A DNA stretch of 18,108 nucleotides from Lachnospiraceae bacterium (GCA_014804225.1 JAAVAF010000046.1:2358-20465); one strand, 5' to 3'. Shown: positions 6,426 through 14,125, numbered from the stretch's first letter. Numbers and translations are program-made. Notes: generated from the letters alone by a model not told the origin.

Positions 6426-7955
6426 ATGGTAGTACAGCACAATTTATCGGCAATGAACTCTAACAGAATGTTAGGCATCACAGCAAAGGCAGTTTCAACT
6501 TCTACAGAGAAGTTATCTTCAGGTTATCAGATTAACCGTGCAGCAGACAATGCAGCAGGTCTTGCGATTTCCGAAAAGATGAGAAAGCAGATCAGAGGTT
6601 TGACTCAGGCATCTGCAAACGCTGAAGACGGCATCAGCTCTGTACAGACAGCAGAAGGTGCTTTGACAGAAGTTCATGACATGCTTCAGAGAATGAATGA
6701 GTTGGCAGTTCAGGCAGCTAACGGCACAAACTCAGAAGACGATCGTTCTTACATCCAGGACGAAATTGATCAGCTGACACAGGAAATCGACCGTGTTGCT
6801 GAGACAACAAAGTTCAATGAGACATATCTCTTAAAGGGTGACACAAAGAATGCTGACGCTATGGGTTATACATATACCTATAAGGCAGTTGATGCTAAGA
6901 CAGCTACAATCGCAACGGCTAAGATGACAAAAGCTGAGGATACAGCTCACGGAATGTCAGTAACGATTTCATTTGCTGAGTGCAGTTCAAAGGTTTCATC
7001 AAGTGACTCTAACAACCTTGCAAAAGCAATCAGAGATCAGGGCTTCACAATTTCTACAGCAACTGTATCAGGTCAGGCTGTTTACTCACTTGAGTTGAAC
7101 GGCAGCGATGCAAAATCTAACTACAAGGTTGTAACAGTAAGTGCTGCAATCGGTCATTTCGTAATCAAGAACGCAAACGGTGCGACTGTTGCTACAGTAA
7201 CAGTAACAACTGGTACATCTAACACAGCAGGTCAGACAGTAGCACAAGCTGGATTGACAGCAGGAAAGTCACAGATCGTTACAGCTTACTCTGTATCAGC
7301 AGCTTATGCTAAGGGTGATGTATATTCTGTATACGATAAGGACGGAAATGCAATCTCAGCTAACAAGTTGAGCCAGTATTTCACAGCTGGTGAAAAAGAA
7401 GGTACAACTGTTGCTCCGGGTGGTGCAGCAACTTCAATCTCAGCAAACTCTGGTGTTCCTAAGATTTATGACGTTCTTGGAAAAGAGATTTCAGCAGTAA
7501 GCGTTGCAGATAAAAATATGGTATCAGCAGTTAAGGATCAGACAGCTACATTGAAGATGAGCTTCCATGTAGGTGCTGACGGAACAGCTAATAACAAGAT
7601 TAACATCAACATCGACGCTATGAACTCTAAGAGCCTTGGTGTCAATGGTCTGAAGGTTAACGGATCAGACGGAACAAAGGCTACAGATGCAATCGAGACA
7701 ATCGCTGCAGCAATCAAGAAGGTTTCTACACAGAGATCTGCTCTCGGTGCTGTTCAGAACAGATTAGAGCATACAATCAAGAACTTGGATAACATCGTTG
7801 AGAATACAACAAGCGCTGAGTCAGCAATCCGTGATACAGATATGGCTACAGAGATGGTTAAGTTCTCTAACGCTAATATCCTTTCACAGGCAGGTCAGTC
7901 TATGCTTGCACAGGCTAACCAGTCTAACCAGGGCGTACTTTCAATCTTAGGTTAG
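6426..7955 (+). CDS. Flagellin (major filament protein)
   Basis: 509 residues, the subunit of the extracellular flagellar filament, exported unfolded by the flagellar type III system. The amino-terminal D0/D1 region (about 1-140) is canonical: VVQHNLSAMNSNRML, SSGYQINRAADNAAGLAISEKMRKQIRGL and MLQRMNELAVQAANGTNS, including R89 in the stretch matching the TLR5-contact region of Salmonella flagellin. The carboxy-terminal D1/D0 region (about 415-509) holds RLEHTIKNLDNIVENTT, AIRDTDMATEMVKFS and the ending NQGVLSILG. Residues 145-400 form a variable surface domain rich in Thr, Ser, Ala and Val, a likely site for glycosylation. Codon choice is strongly biased (few CGN arginine codons, many GCA, ACA and AAG), as in very highly expressed genes and unlike the second flagellin. 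The start is fixed by the GGAGG at 6414. A terminator follows at 8019. Often called hag, fliC or fla; the exact symbol is uncertain. Confidence 0.97.
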   Translation: MVVQHNLSAMNSNRMLGITAKAVSTSTEKLSSGYQINRAADNAAGLAISEKMRKQIRGLTQASANAEDGISSVQTAEGALTEVHDMLQRMNELAVQAANGTNSEDDRSYIQDEIDQLTQEIDRVAETTKFNETYLLKGDTKNADAMGYTYTYKAVDAKTATIATAKMTKAEDTAHGMSVTISFAECSSKVSSSDSNNLAKAIRDQGFTISTATVSGQAVYSLELNGSDAKSNYKVVTVSAAIGHFVIKNANGATVATVTVTTGTSNTAGQTVAQAGLTAGKSQIVTAYSVSAAYAKGDVYSVYDKDGNAISANKLSQYFTAGEKEGTTVAPGGAATSISANSGVPKIYDVLGKEISAVSVADKNMVSAVKDQTATLKMSFHVGADGTANNKININIDAMNSKSLGVNGLKVNGSDGTKATDAIETIAAAIKKVSTQRSALGAVQNRLEHTIKNLDNIVENTTSAESAIRDTDMATEMVKFSNANILSQAGQSMLAQANQSNQGVLSILG

Positions 7956-8018
7956 TAAGATTTTCTTAGGCTAATCCCTATAGATTAGAGGTCTAAACCG
8001 GTTAAAAAATGTTAATAA

Positions 8019-8053
8019 AACAGGGATTCCAGTTATGGAGTCCCTGTTTTTTT
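8019..8053 (+). terminator. Rho-independent terminator of flagellin 1
   Basis: AACAGGGATTCC (8019-8030), loop AGTTAT, GGAGTCCCTGTT (8037-8048): a 12-bp stem with one G-T pair, followed by a run of T to 8053. It is 63 bases after the stop. A smaller CTAATC/GATTAG hairpin lies at 7971-7988, between the stop and the terminator. Confidence 0.9.
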
Positions 8054-8099
8054 GTTGTATAGAAAATTGTGAAAATCTTCCTGAATCCTCCTTGGAGTA

Positions 8100-8126
8100 T
8101 AAAGAATTGTCAGAATTTGCCGATAT
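8100..8126 (+). promoter_or_regulatory. Consensus sigma-28 (SigD/FliA) promoter of flagellin 2
   Basis: TAAA at 8100-8103, exactly 15 bases, then GCCGATAT at 8119-8126. This is a perfect match to the TAAA-N15-GCCGATAT form used by the flagellar sigma factor in Bacillus and Clostridium. The leader it would start is about 195 bases long. It places flagellin 2 in the late flagellar class. Confidence 0.9.
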
Positions 8127-8328
8127 ATATAATGGTGTAGTACTTGTTTTGTAAGGGAACGCGGTTATGCGTGTCCCGAAGTGACAACTGAATATGGGTA
8201 GATAAACTGGATTAGAAACGAATGGATTCGATTCAATAAGGCGGCTCGCAGAGCGGGTCGGCGTTTGATTGAACATAAGGATGTCTGGCAAAGCCTGGCA
8301 TCCGTTGTTTATACATGGAGGTATAACT
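8127..8328 (+). promoter_or_regulatory. Flagellin 2 leader with CsrA-type sites
   Basis: A long untranslated leader between the sigma-28 promoter and the start. Near the expected 5' end is a hairpin of GGGAACGC (8155-8162) with GCGTGTCCC (8169-8177). CGAA-TGGA-TTCG at 8219-8230 shows GGA in a tight loop with ATGGA at 8222-8226. GGATG (8279-8283) pairs with CATCC (8299-8303) and overlaps AAGGA at 8277. The Shine-Dalgarno ATGGAGG at 8315-8321 repeats the CsrA-overlapping site of flagellin 1. The design suggests shared translational control of both flagellins. Confidence 0.55.
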
Positions 8329-9780
8329 ATGATAGTGCAACAAAATATACAGGCATTGAATGCAAACAGGATGTTTCGGACTTCAAAAAAGCGAGCGGCG
8401 AAGACAACCGAGAAGCTGATTTCAGGATATAAAATTAATCGTTCGGCAGATGATGCTGCCGGATTGTCAATATCAGAAAAGATGCGTAAGCAGATTCGCG
8501 GATTGACACAGGCGGGAGAAAATGTTGAGGATGGAATCAGCGCGGTTCAAGTTGCGGAAGGCGCGCTTGTTGAAGTGTTGGACATGCTGCAGAGAATGAG
8601 TGAAATATCAATTGATGCTGCGAATGGCGTAAACTCGGAAACAGATCGCTCTTATATGCAGGAGGAACTAGATCAGATCACGCAGGAGATTGATCGCATT
8701 GCGGAGAGTACGAAGTTTAACAGGACATATTTGTTAAGAGGAGATAATAAGGGAGAAAAAGATTTTAGTTTCTCATATCAGATGGGTGCCGTGACGAAGC
8801 CTGCCGAAGTGACTATGGCGGTAAGTCCGCTTGTGGGGATTCAGGCGAATGTTGCCTTTCATACGGGCGTTCCGACAGCGGAACAAAATGAGCTCGCGAA
8901 GTTAATGGCAAGTCAGGGACTTTCGATTTCGACGTATGACGATGCGAATGGGGAAATGCAGTTTGCGATGGAGCTGAACGGAAGTGAGGCGAAGGCAAAT
9001 TATACAGTGATTTCCACTGGTGAGGATAACAAATTCAAGATTACCAATCAGGCGGGTGTTTTGGTTGCTGAGATTGATTTATCTGTTGAGGATGATGTAG
9101 AAAGCGGTTATAACGGAACACTGACGGCGCATAATCTTTCCGCTGCCGAGAGTAAAGGCGAACTGTTTTCGCTGTATGATGTCGACGGAAATTCAATACC
9201 GGCAAATGCGCTCGGAAAGTATTTTACGGCGGCAGAAGATGCGGGCGGAAGCCTGGAGCCGAAGGGACGTTCGGAAGCACGCGCCGTTTATGACGCGCTT
9301 GGGAAAGAAGTTGACTTGTTTCAGATTAATACACCTGAGCCACGGATCAGTGCATTTAACGATAAAACGAATGCGTTGAAGGTCAGCTTTCATGTGGGTG
9401 CGGATGGGACATCCCAGAACCGCATTGACGTGGATATCGAGCCGATGAATTCCAAAAGTCTTGGGATTAATGGTTTAAAAGTTGACGGTGCGGACGGTAC
9501 GAACGCGGCGGGAGCAGTTGATACAATCAGCGCGGCAATTGAAAAGATTGCTTCGCAGAGAGCATCGCTTGGCGCGGCACAAAACAGGTTAGAGCATACT
9601 GCTAAAAATCTTGGCAACGTAGTGGAGAATACAACTGCTTCGGAAAGTCAGATTCGTGATGCGGATATGGCAGAAGAAATGGTGAAGTATTCTAACGCAA
9701 ATATTTTAAGTCAGGCAGGAGAGTCAATGCTCTCACAAGCTAATCAGTCAAATGACGGTGTATTAGCATTATTAGGATAG
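8329..9780 (+). CDS. Flagellin paralogue (probably minor or alternative)
   Basis: 483 residues from the ATG at 8329, which has GGAGG at 8317-8321; an in-frame TTG at 8269 would add 20 non-flagellin residues and is rejected. D0/D1 signatures match flagellin 1: VQQNIQALNANRMF, SGYKINRSADDAAGLSISEKMRKQIRGL, and at the end NRLEHTAKNLGNVVENTT, QIRDADMAEEMVKYS and NDGVLALLG. The central domain is related but diverged, sharing MELNGSEAKANY, GKYFTAAE and VSFHVGADGT. In the stretch that reads NELAVQ in flagellin 1 (91-96) this protein reads SEISID, a marked change on the D1 face matching the TLR5-contact region. Codon use is ordinary, with many GCG and CGN codons, so it is probably expressed at a lower level. 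It has its own sigma-28 promoter and terminator, so it is a separate transcript from flagellin 1. Confidence 0.97.
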   Translation: MIVQQNIQALNANRMFRTSKKRAAKTTEKLISGYKINRSADDAAGLSISEKMRKQIRGLTQAGENVEDGISAVQVAEGALVEVLDMLQRMSEISIDAANGVNSETDRSYMQEELDQITQEIDRIAESTKFNRTYLLRGDNKGEKDFSFSYQMGAVTKPAEVTMAVSPLVGIQANVAFHTGVPTAEQNELAKLMASQGLSISTYDDANGEMQFAMELNGSEAKANYTVISTGEDNKFKITNQAGVLVAEIDLSVEDDVESGYNGTLTAHNLSAAESKGELFSLYDVDGNSIPANALGKYFTAAEDAGGSLEPKGRSEARAVYDALGKEVDLFQINTPEPRISAFNDKTNALKVSFHVGADGTSQNRIDVDIEPMNSKSLGINGLKVDGADGTNAAGAVDTISAAIEKIASQRASLGAAQNRLEHTAKNLGNVVENTTASESQIRDADMAEEMVKYSNANILSQAGESMLSQANQSNDGVLALLG

Positions 9781-9803
9781 ATTCAGGTTATGCTACTCAA
9801 AAG

Positions 9804-9836
9804 AAAAAGGTTTTGCGTGATGGCAAAACCTTTTTT
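9804..9836. terminator. Terminator of flagellin 2, bidirectional
   Basis: AAAAAGGTTTTGC (9804-9816), loop GTGATG, GCAAAACCTTTTT (9823-9835): a perfect 13-bp stem with a T run on the plus strand and an A run on the other side. It lies 23 bases after flagellin 2 and 10 bases beyond the end of the convergent glycosyltransferase gene, so it can serve both. Confidence 0.9.
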
Positions 9837-9846
9837 GATGAAAAAT

Positions 9847-11124
9847 TTAAAATTCAATCCCGCGCGTTTCGCTGATTCTGCGAAGAATAGCGGGCTGCAT
9901 CGCATATAAAAATAACTGTAAGCTTGCTTCGTAGTTTTTCACAAGCTTTGCATCTTCGCGTGTTGCGAGCATGCGGTAATTTTTATCAATGTAGACAACG
10001 TTATCGCTGAACTCGAGTTTGTAATGAAAGTCTTTGATTCCGAGGATTGACTGACAGCGCACAATGGTTGTCACATTTGGACTAGGAAGCTGTAAAAAAA
10101 GAATGTTTGGATTAATCTGTCGAATCACCTGTTCCAAAAAGGGATCGTTGTCCTCCATATAGACTGATTCCTGTTCCTCAAAAAAGTTGACAAATCCTAA
10201 GCCGTTTTCGTCGTTTTCCAAGATGCGGCTTGCGGACGCCATGCCGCGCAGTCCGTAAATGGCATCGTTCATCGCAGCAAGGTCGGATTGTGCCATATTA
10301 TGTGCTTGTCCCATGCGGTGCAGATAAAACGCTTCGAAAATAGAGCGCAGAAGCACAATGCTCATTTTCATGCATTTTTCGGGGCGTGTATATTTCATAA
10401 AGAAATTCAGACAGTTGCGTGTCAAATAATAATTGACTTTCGTATTGTCGCATCGCCTGATCGGGCTTGCCGAGTGATACATTTTTGCGTCTGCAAGCGC
10501 TACGATTTCATAGCCTGCCTGCTTCATATTAAAGCCCCATTCGGTATCGTCCCAGTAAAGAAAATTGTCCTCCGGCATAAGACCGACCTTTTTAATAGCG
10601 GCGGCAGATACAAGCATCGCGCAGGCACTGACCGCATCGCAGTAAACAACGTTTGGTATTGTATCATCATCGACATGGTCGGCGTAGAGCGTGTGTGCCC
10701 GAAAGTTTTTAAAGTCAATGGAGATGCCGAATTGTTGTATGTAATGTGGCATGTGCTTGTGGTAGACTTTTGCGCCCACGATGCCAACGTTTGGATTGGA
10801 TTCCATAAAGCGCATCATATTGCTGAGCGCATCTGTTTCCATGGTAATTGCTTCACCAAGACAGCAGATATAATCGCAGCCCGCCGCAAGAGCCTGTCCG
10901 ATACCGATATTGAGTCCGCCGCAGCTGCCTAAATCGTTTGGGCACTGTATGAGCGTGATTTGATCTTTAAAATGCGCTGTCAGAATAGACACGGAGTCAT
11001 CCGAGGATGCCATGTCAACAACAAAAATCCCAAGGTCTTTCCAATCGGAATGAAGAACGGAAGTAATGCATTCCACAGTTTTATGACCCATATTATGATT
11101 TGAGATAACAATTCCAAGCGACAT
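9847..11124 (-). CDS. GT2-type glycosyltransferase with an altered metal motif
   Basis: 425 residues. A GT-A fold of family 2, rhamnosyltransferase-like, spans about 3-230: LGIVISNHN (3-11), VVDMASSDDS (35-44), CPNDLGSCGGLNIGIG (61-76), VGIVGAKV (113-120), and the acceptor-side FLYWDDTEWGFNMKQAGYE (188-206) followed by ADAKMYH. Where relatives carry NND (the DxD-like metal and nucleotide-sugar contact, usually within LLLNNDTVV), this protein reads CCLGEAITM (87-95), with no aspartate. It may be inactive as a transferase, use another residue (E91 or E96), or have changed donor use. Residues 240-425 form a helical and mixed region I do not recognise. Start: GGAGA six bases upstream of the ATG. 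It lies between flagellin 2 and another glycosyltransferase, which suggests a role in flagellin modification; that is inference. Confidence 0.82.
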   Translation of the reverse strand: MSLGIVISNHNMGHKTVECITSVLHSDWKDLGIFVVDMASSDDSVSILTAHFKDQITLIQCPNDLGSCGGLNIGIGQALAAGCDYICCLGEAITMETDALSNMMRFMESNPNVGIVGAKVYHKHMPHYIQQFGISIDFKNFRAHTLYADHVDDDTIPNVVYCDAVSACAMLVSAAAIKKVGLMPEDNFLYWDDTEWGFNMKQAGYEIVALADAKMYHSASPIRRCDNTKVNYYLTRNCLNFFMKYTRPEKCMKMSIVLLRSIFEAFYLHRMGQAHNMAQSDLAAMNDAIYGLRGMASASRILENDENGLGFVNFFEEQESVYMEDNDPFLEQVIRQINPNILFLQLPSPNVTTIVRCQSILGIKDFHYKLEFSDNVVYIDKNYRMLATREDAKLVKNYEASLQLFLYAMQPAILRRISETRGIEF

Positions 11125-11253
11125 ACAATTTCTCCGTTTCTTCCCTTTTTGCTTTCATAAACCTATGGTTATTTTAGCATAAATGAAAACGGAATGATAC
11201 AGGAATTGTACAAACATTGTAAAATGTTTCCTAAATTTTCAATAAATATTAGA

Positions 11254-11282
11254 TTGAGTTGTTATGTAAAGCCTGTTATAAT
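11254..11282 (+). promoter_or_regulatory. Sigma-A promoter for the GT2-TPR gene
   Basis: TTGAGT (11254-11259), 17-base spacer, TATAAT (11277-11282, perfect). The start codon is 57 bases downstream. A 7-bp dyad, AAACATT-GTAA-AATGTTT (11212-11229), lies just upstream and could be an operator. The gap 11125-11338 separates two divergent glycosyltransferase genes and holds nothing else that I can identify. Confidence 0.75.
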
Positions 11283-11338
11283 GAAAACAAATACCATGAA
11301 AAAAGAGTTTTATGGTTCAGGAAAGGTTTGAAGGTCAT

Positions 11339-12436
11339 ATGAAATTCAGCTTATGCATGATTGTGAAAAATGAAGCAAAAATTTTGCGGAATTGTCTGGA
11401 TTCCTTAAAGGATATTATGGACGAAATTATTATTGTGGACACGGGGTCTGAGGATGATACAAAAGAAATTGCACAGTCCTATACGCCGTATGTCTATGAC
11501 TATGTGTGGCATGATGATTTTGCTGCAGCAAGAAATTTCGCGTTCTCGAAAGCAACGGGGGATTATATTTATTCCGCAGATGCCGACGAAGTGCTTGATG
11601 AGGAGAATCGTACAAAGCTAAAAACGTTAAAGCGTGTACTGCTTCCGGAGGTGGAAATTGTGCAGGTGATTTATGTGACGGAGCAGATTAATCACCCGAC
11701 GGAAAATTTTGTTCGTGACAGGCGTCCCAAGCTTTTTAAACGTTTGCGCGAGTTTACATGGATCGAACCGATACACGAAACGGTCAATACTTCGCCCATT
11801 GTGTTTGACAGTGATATCGAGGTGCTTCACCGTCCCGAGGGAAATCACAGCAATAGGGATTTTGAGGTGTTTGAAAAAGTCATTGAGGAGAAAGGAGTAC
11901 TTTCCGACAGACTGCTTGGGATGTATCTGCGCGAGTTGTATAAAGCGGGAGAGGAAAAGGAGCTTGAGCATGCAAAGGGATTTCTCGAAAAGGCATATGC
12001 GGACAGACAGCAGAGAGAGAACGTGCTTTTGTGTCGCCAGATGATTGCCGTATTGTTAAAAATTTATCGACAAATCGACGATCCCGTAAATATGCTAAAA
12101 ATCTCGTTAAGCGAGGAAGCAACCGTGCCTTCCGCAGAGATGTGCATGGAGCTTGGGTACTACTTTATGAAAAAGGAGGATTTTGAGGAAGCATCGATCT
12201 GGTTTAGCAGAGCGGCATTTGACTGCGAGAGTGAGATTGATATTGCAAGCAGTGGAACATTCGCATTCATGGCGCTTGCACATAGCTGTCGGAAACTTGC
12301 AAAATCACCGAAATTAAGAGCGCTTCCGGAAAAAGACTATGAAGTGGAGCATGCCAGACTTACCGAGAAAGCAGCGGAGTATGAGCGTATGGCAAGGAAC
12401 TGGCGTCCTGCTGAGCTGCCGTTAGAGGAAGAATAA
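11339..12436 (+). CDS. GT2 glycosyltransferase with C-terminal TPR-like helices
   Basis: 365 residues from the ATG at 11339. MKFSLCMIVKNEA is the typical start of this family, and GAAGG lies just upstream; the ATG at 11312 adds nine untypical residues. GT-A motifs are intact: VDTGSEDDTKEIA (33-45), YVWHDDFAAARN (55-66), and the metal-binding DxD within SADADEVLD (79-87). PKLFKR and IEPIHE follow around 130-150. From about 180 to 345 the protein is helical with TPR-like units (YLRELYKAGEEKELEHAKGF, LGYYFMKKEDFEEASIWFSR). This GT2-plus-TPR layout is shared with SunS-like and clostridial flagellin glycosyltransferases. The placement between flagellins and a FliD-like gene makes flagellin or cap protein a plausible acceptor. 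The domain call is firm; donor and acceptor are inferred or unknown. Confidence 0.87.
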   Translation: MKFSLCMIVKNEAKILRNCLDSLKDIMDEIIIVDTGSEDDTKEIAQSYTPYVYDYVWHDDFAAARNFAFSKATGDYIYSADADEVLDEENRTKLKTLKRVLLPEVEIVQVIYVTEQINHPTENFVRDRRPKLFKRLREFTWIEPIHETVNTSPIVFDSDIEVLHRPEGNHSNRDFEVFEKVIEEKGVLSDRLLGMYLRELYKAGEEKELEHAKGFLEKAYADRQQRENVLLCRQMIAVLLKIYRQIDDPVNMLKISLSEEATVPSAEMCMELGYYFMKKEDFEEASIWFSRAAFDCESEIDIASSGTFAFMALAHSCRKLAKSPKLRALPEKDYEVEHARLTEKAAEYERMARNWRPAELPLEEE

Positions 12437-12442
12437 ACAAAA

Positions 12443-12464
12443 AAGCAAGTCGATTGACTTGCTT
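12443..12464 (+). terminator. Hairpin directly after the GT2-TPR gene
   Basis: AAGCAAGTC (12443-12451), loop GATT, GACTTGCTT (12456-12464), a perfect 9-bp stem seven bases after the stop codon. It is preceded by an A-run (12437-12444) but not followed by a clear T run, so it may work with the stronger hairpin at 12487 or read better on the minus strand. Confidence 0.6.
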
Positions 12465-12486
12465 GCGACAATGTATATCATTTAAG

Positions 12487-12522
12487 GAGAACCGGACTAT
12501 ATGTCAATATAGTCCGGTTCTC
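12487..12522. terminator. Strong bidirectional hairpin between convergent genes
   Basis: A perfect 16-bp stem (GAGAACCGGACTATAT, 12487-12502, with its exact complement at 12507-12522) around a 4-base GTCA loop. It sits between the plus-strand glycosyltransferase and the minus-strand FliD-like gene. The T tract is short (TTTAA on the minus-strand exit side), so the stem itself is the main evidence. Confidence 0.7.
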
Positions 12523-12527
12523 TTAAT

Positions 12528-12547
12528 GCGTCGCTGCCGAGCGACGC
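12528..12547. terminator. GC-rich hairpin touching the stop of the FliD-like gene
   Basis: GCGTCGCT (12528-12535), loop GCCG, AGCGACGC (12540-12547): a perfect 8-bp stem whose last base is the final base of the TAG stop of the minus-strand gene. It lacks a T run. It is the third stem-loop in about 105 bases, so the convergent junction is built of stacked hairpins. Confidence 0.5.
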
Positions 12548-13890
12548 TATGTATATGCATTAAAGAGCATTCCCGTATAAATACTTGTCATATAAGGGTT
12601 AATGTAGTTTGTGAACGGGTTGGGGTACGCGCAAATCCTTCTATCGATGTATTCCATAGGGTCAAGAGATATCGAGGTCAGCTTTCGCATAATATGGTTT
12701 CCAAAGCCTTGTAGAGCATTGGGATCTGCGATAAGGTCTGTCTTTTTATAGTCAAGACTTGCATCATCATTTACCATGATGCCATATTTCTCAAGGTTTG
12801 TCTTATGAAGATCAAGGAACTTTGTCATATCCTTTGACAAAAGTCTTGTAAGAGAAAGATCTTCATCAGACGGAGCGGCAGTCGCATCAGGCTCCGTCTT
12901 GGCATCTGCAAGAACACCGTTTAAGAATTGATTGTAACCGTCAACAAATGTTTCGATATTGTAAGAGAGCGATTCTGCGTCTGCAAACAATCCGACATTT
13001 GCTGTTCCCGCTTTGTTTTCAGGGTGCAGTGTCACATGATATGCATCATACACATCAAAAGAATTATAATAGGAAGACTCCTCGTTTCCGTCAATACTGT
13101 ATATCGCATTCGATGCTTCCTGAATCGTATCATTGAGTCCCAGATAATCAACAACACCGTTTTTGTAGCTCGTATTGTCGTCATTGATTGTAAAGTGCCT
13201 TGCACTCTGGAACGGAAGTCCGTATGCATCAGAAGTGATCTCAAGTGCGGAGCGTTCGCCGTCCTCGAGAACCTTTGCAGATACACCGATATCGGAATTG
13301 TTGATCAGGCGTGCAAGTTTCTTTTGAAGCTCACCGTTTGTCTCTCCCTCGTTGACGCTAAACTGCAATTCGTAATGCAACTTATTTGTAAGAATATCAA
13401 AAGAGTAACTGTCAGGCGTCAAAGTTGTTGCCTGATCGGTTTCAACATATTTTCCAGTGTTAATCTGAGGCGATGCAAAATTTTCTACCTCAAGGGTGAA
13501 ATTAGACGGAACATTTCCGCCCGATTTTTCAGGCATGTACTCTACCGTCGCAAGATCTTCGTTGTCGCTGTAAGCTGTTTTCATCGCAAATAAGTCATTG
13601 TCATCACCGCTAAGCGAAGTAATTGTCTGCTTCAGATTTTGAGCACTTTCCTTTAAATGAACTGCAAACGCAATTGATTTCGGAGAAGGCTCATTCAGAT
13701 AAAGCGGAGCAAAACGGTTTTTCCACTGAATAGCGCTATATACATTTTGCAGCTCGCTCTGATCATGTGTGTCATAACGGGTACTGCGCTTGTTTACTTT
13801 TCTATTGCTGCCGTTATATTTATTATCGCGGCTGCGGTATGTTGTCAGATATTGATCATACATTTGTAAAGTGGTAAATGAAACCGCCAT
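12547..13890 (-). CDS. FliD-like flagellar filament cap protein, diverged
   Basis: 447 residues. The middle follows the FliD plan: FTLEVENFASPQ (131-142), SFDILTNKLHYELQFSVNEGETNGELQKKLARLINNSDIGVSAK (about 163-206, cut here by position), LEDGERSALEITSDAYG (208-224), then NAIYSIDGNE (261-270) with a following aromatic/asparagine stretch and YHVTLHPENKAGTANVGL, like the dG-x-sN-x-GvtLtL core of FliD D2-D3. ETFVDGYNQFLNGV matches its FvxxYNxL helix. The amino end lacks the usual FliD coiled-coil start and is rich in Tyr, Asn, Arg and Lys. The carboxy end stops soon after a short conserved region and lacks the long terminal coiled coil, so it may be a FliD relative with another place in the filament. 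The ATG at 13888-13890 has a perfect AAAGGAGG, and a sigma-28-like promoter lies just upstream. Exact role uncertain. Confidence 0.65.
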   Translation of the reverse strand: MAVSFTTLQMYDQYLTTYRSRDNKYNGSNRKVNKRSTRYDTHDQSELQNVYSAIQWKNRFAPLYLNEPSPKSIAFAVHLKESAQNLKQTITSLSGDDNDLFAMKTAYSDNEDLATVEYMPEKSGGNVPSNFTLEVENFASPQINTGKYVETDQATTLTPDSYSFDILTNKLHYELQFSVNEGETNGELQKKLARLINNSDIGVSAKVLEDGERSALEITSDAYGLPFQSARHFTINDDNTSYKNGVVDYLGLNDTIQEASNAIYSIDGNEESSYYNSFDVYDAYHVTLHPENKAGTANVGLFADAESLSYNIETFVDGYNQFLNGVLADAKTEPDATAAPSDEDLSLTRLLSKDMTKFLDLHKTNLEKYGIMVNDDASLDYKKTDLIADPNALQGFGNHIMRKLTSISLDPMEYIDRRICAYPNPFTNYINPYMTSIYTGMLFNAYT

Positions 13891-13916
13891 ATGTGCTCCT
13901 CCTTTCCTAATATTGT

Positions 13917-13943
13917 ATATCGTCTGATGATATAATAAATATA
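13917..13943 (-). promoter_or_regulatory. Probable sigma-28 promoter of the FliD-like gene
   Basis: Read on the minus strand: TATA (13943-13940), exactly 15 bases, GACGATAT (13924-13917). It differs from TAAA-N15-GCCGATAT at one base in each half, and transcription would start about 20 bases before the ATG, with AAAGGAGG in the leader. This supports late flagellar expression of the gene. The rest of the intergenic gap 13891-14242 is AT-rich and otherwise holds the rpmG promoter. Confidence 0.6.
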
Positions 13944-14096
13944 ATACTTAATTTTTATAAAATGATAAAAAAATAAAACTGACAGAATATTCTGACAACT
14001 TTTACAGAATATACCTATCTGTTAATAAAATACCACGAAACAAAGGAAAAATCAAGTGTTTCTCGTATTTTTTCGCTGAAAAAAGGGAAAAAACAG

Positions 14097-14125
14097 TTGA
14101 CGTGAGGGGAGACATGTGGTATGCT
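14097..14125 (+). promoter_or_regulatory. Sigma-A promoter of the rpmG-secE-nusG operon
   Basis: TTGACG (14097-14102), 17-base spacer, TATGCT (14120-14125). Both boxes are one or two bases from consensus, and the leader to rpmG is about 110 bases. No divergent transcription signal other than the FliD-like promoter is seen nearby. Confidence 0.8.

Noticed and set aside
8269..8328. In-frame TTG start adding 20 residues to flagellin 2
   Set aside because: It lies in the structured leader and lacks a ribosome binding site, and flagellins begin at the MIVQQN-type start.
10288..10932. 214-residue plus-strand frame opposite the glycosyltransferase
   Set aside because: It lies wholly antisense to a gene with clear GT2 motifs, and its own product shows no recognisable motif.
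12928..13593. 221-residue plus-strand frame opposite the FliD-like gene
   Set aside because: Antisense shadow; the minus-strand gene has the AAAGGAGG start, a promoter and family motifs.
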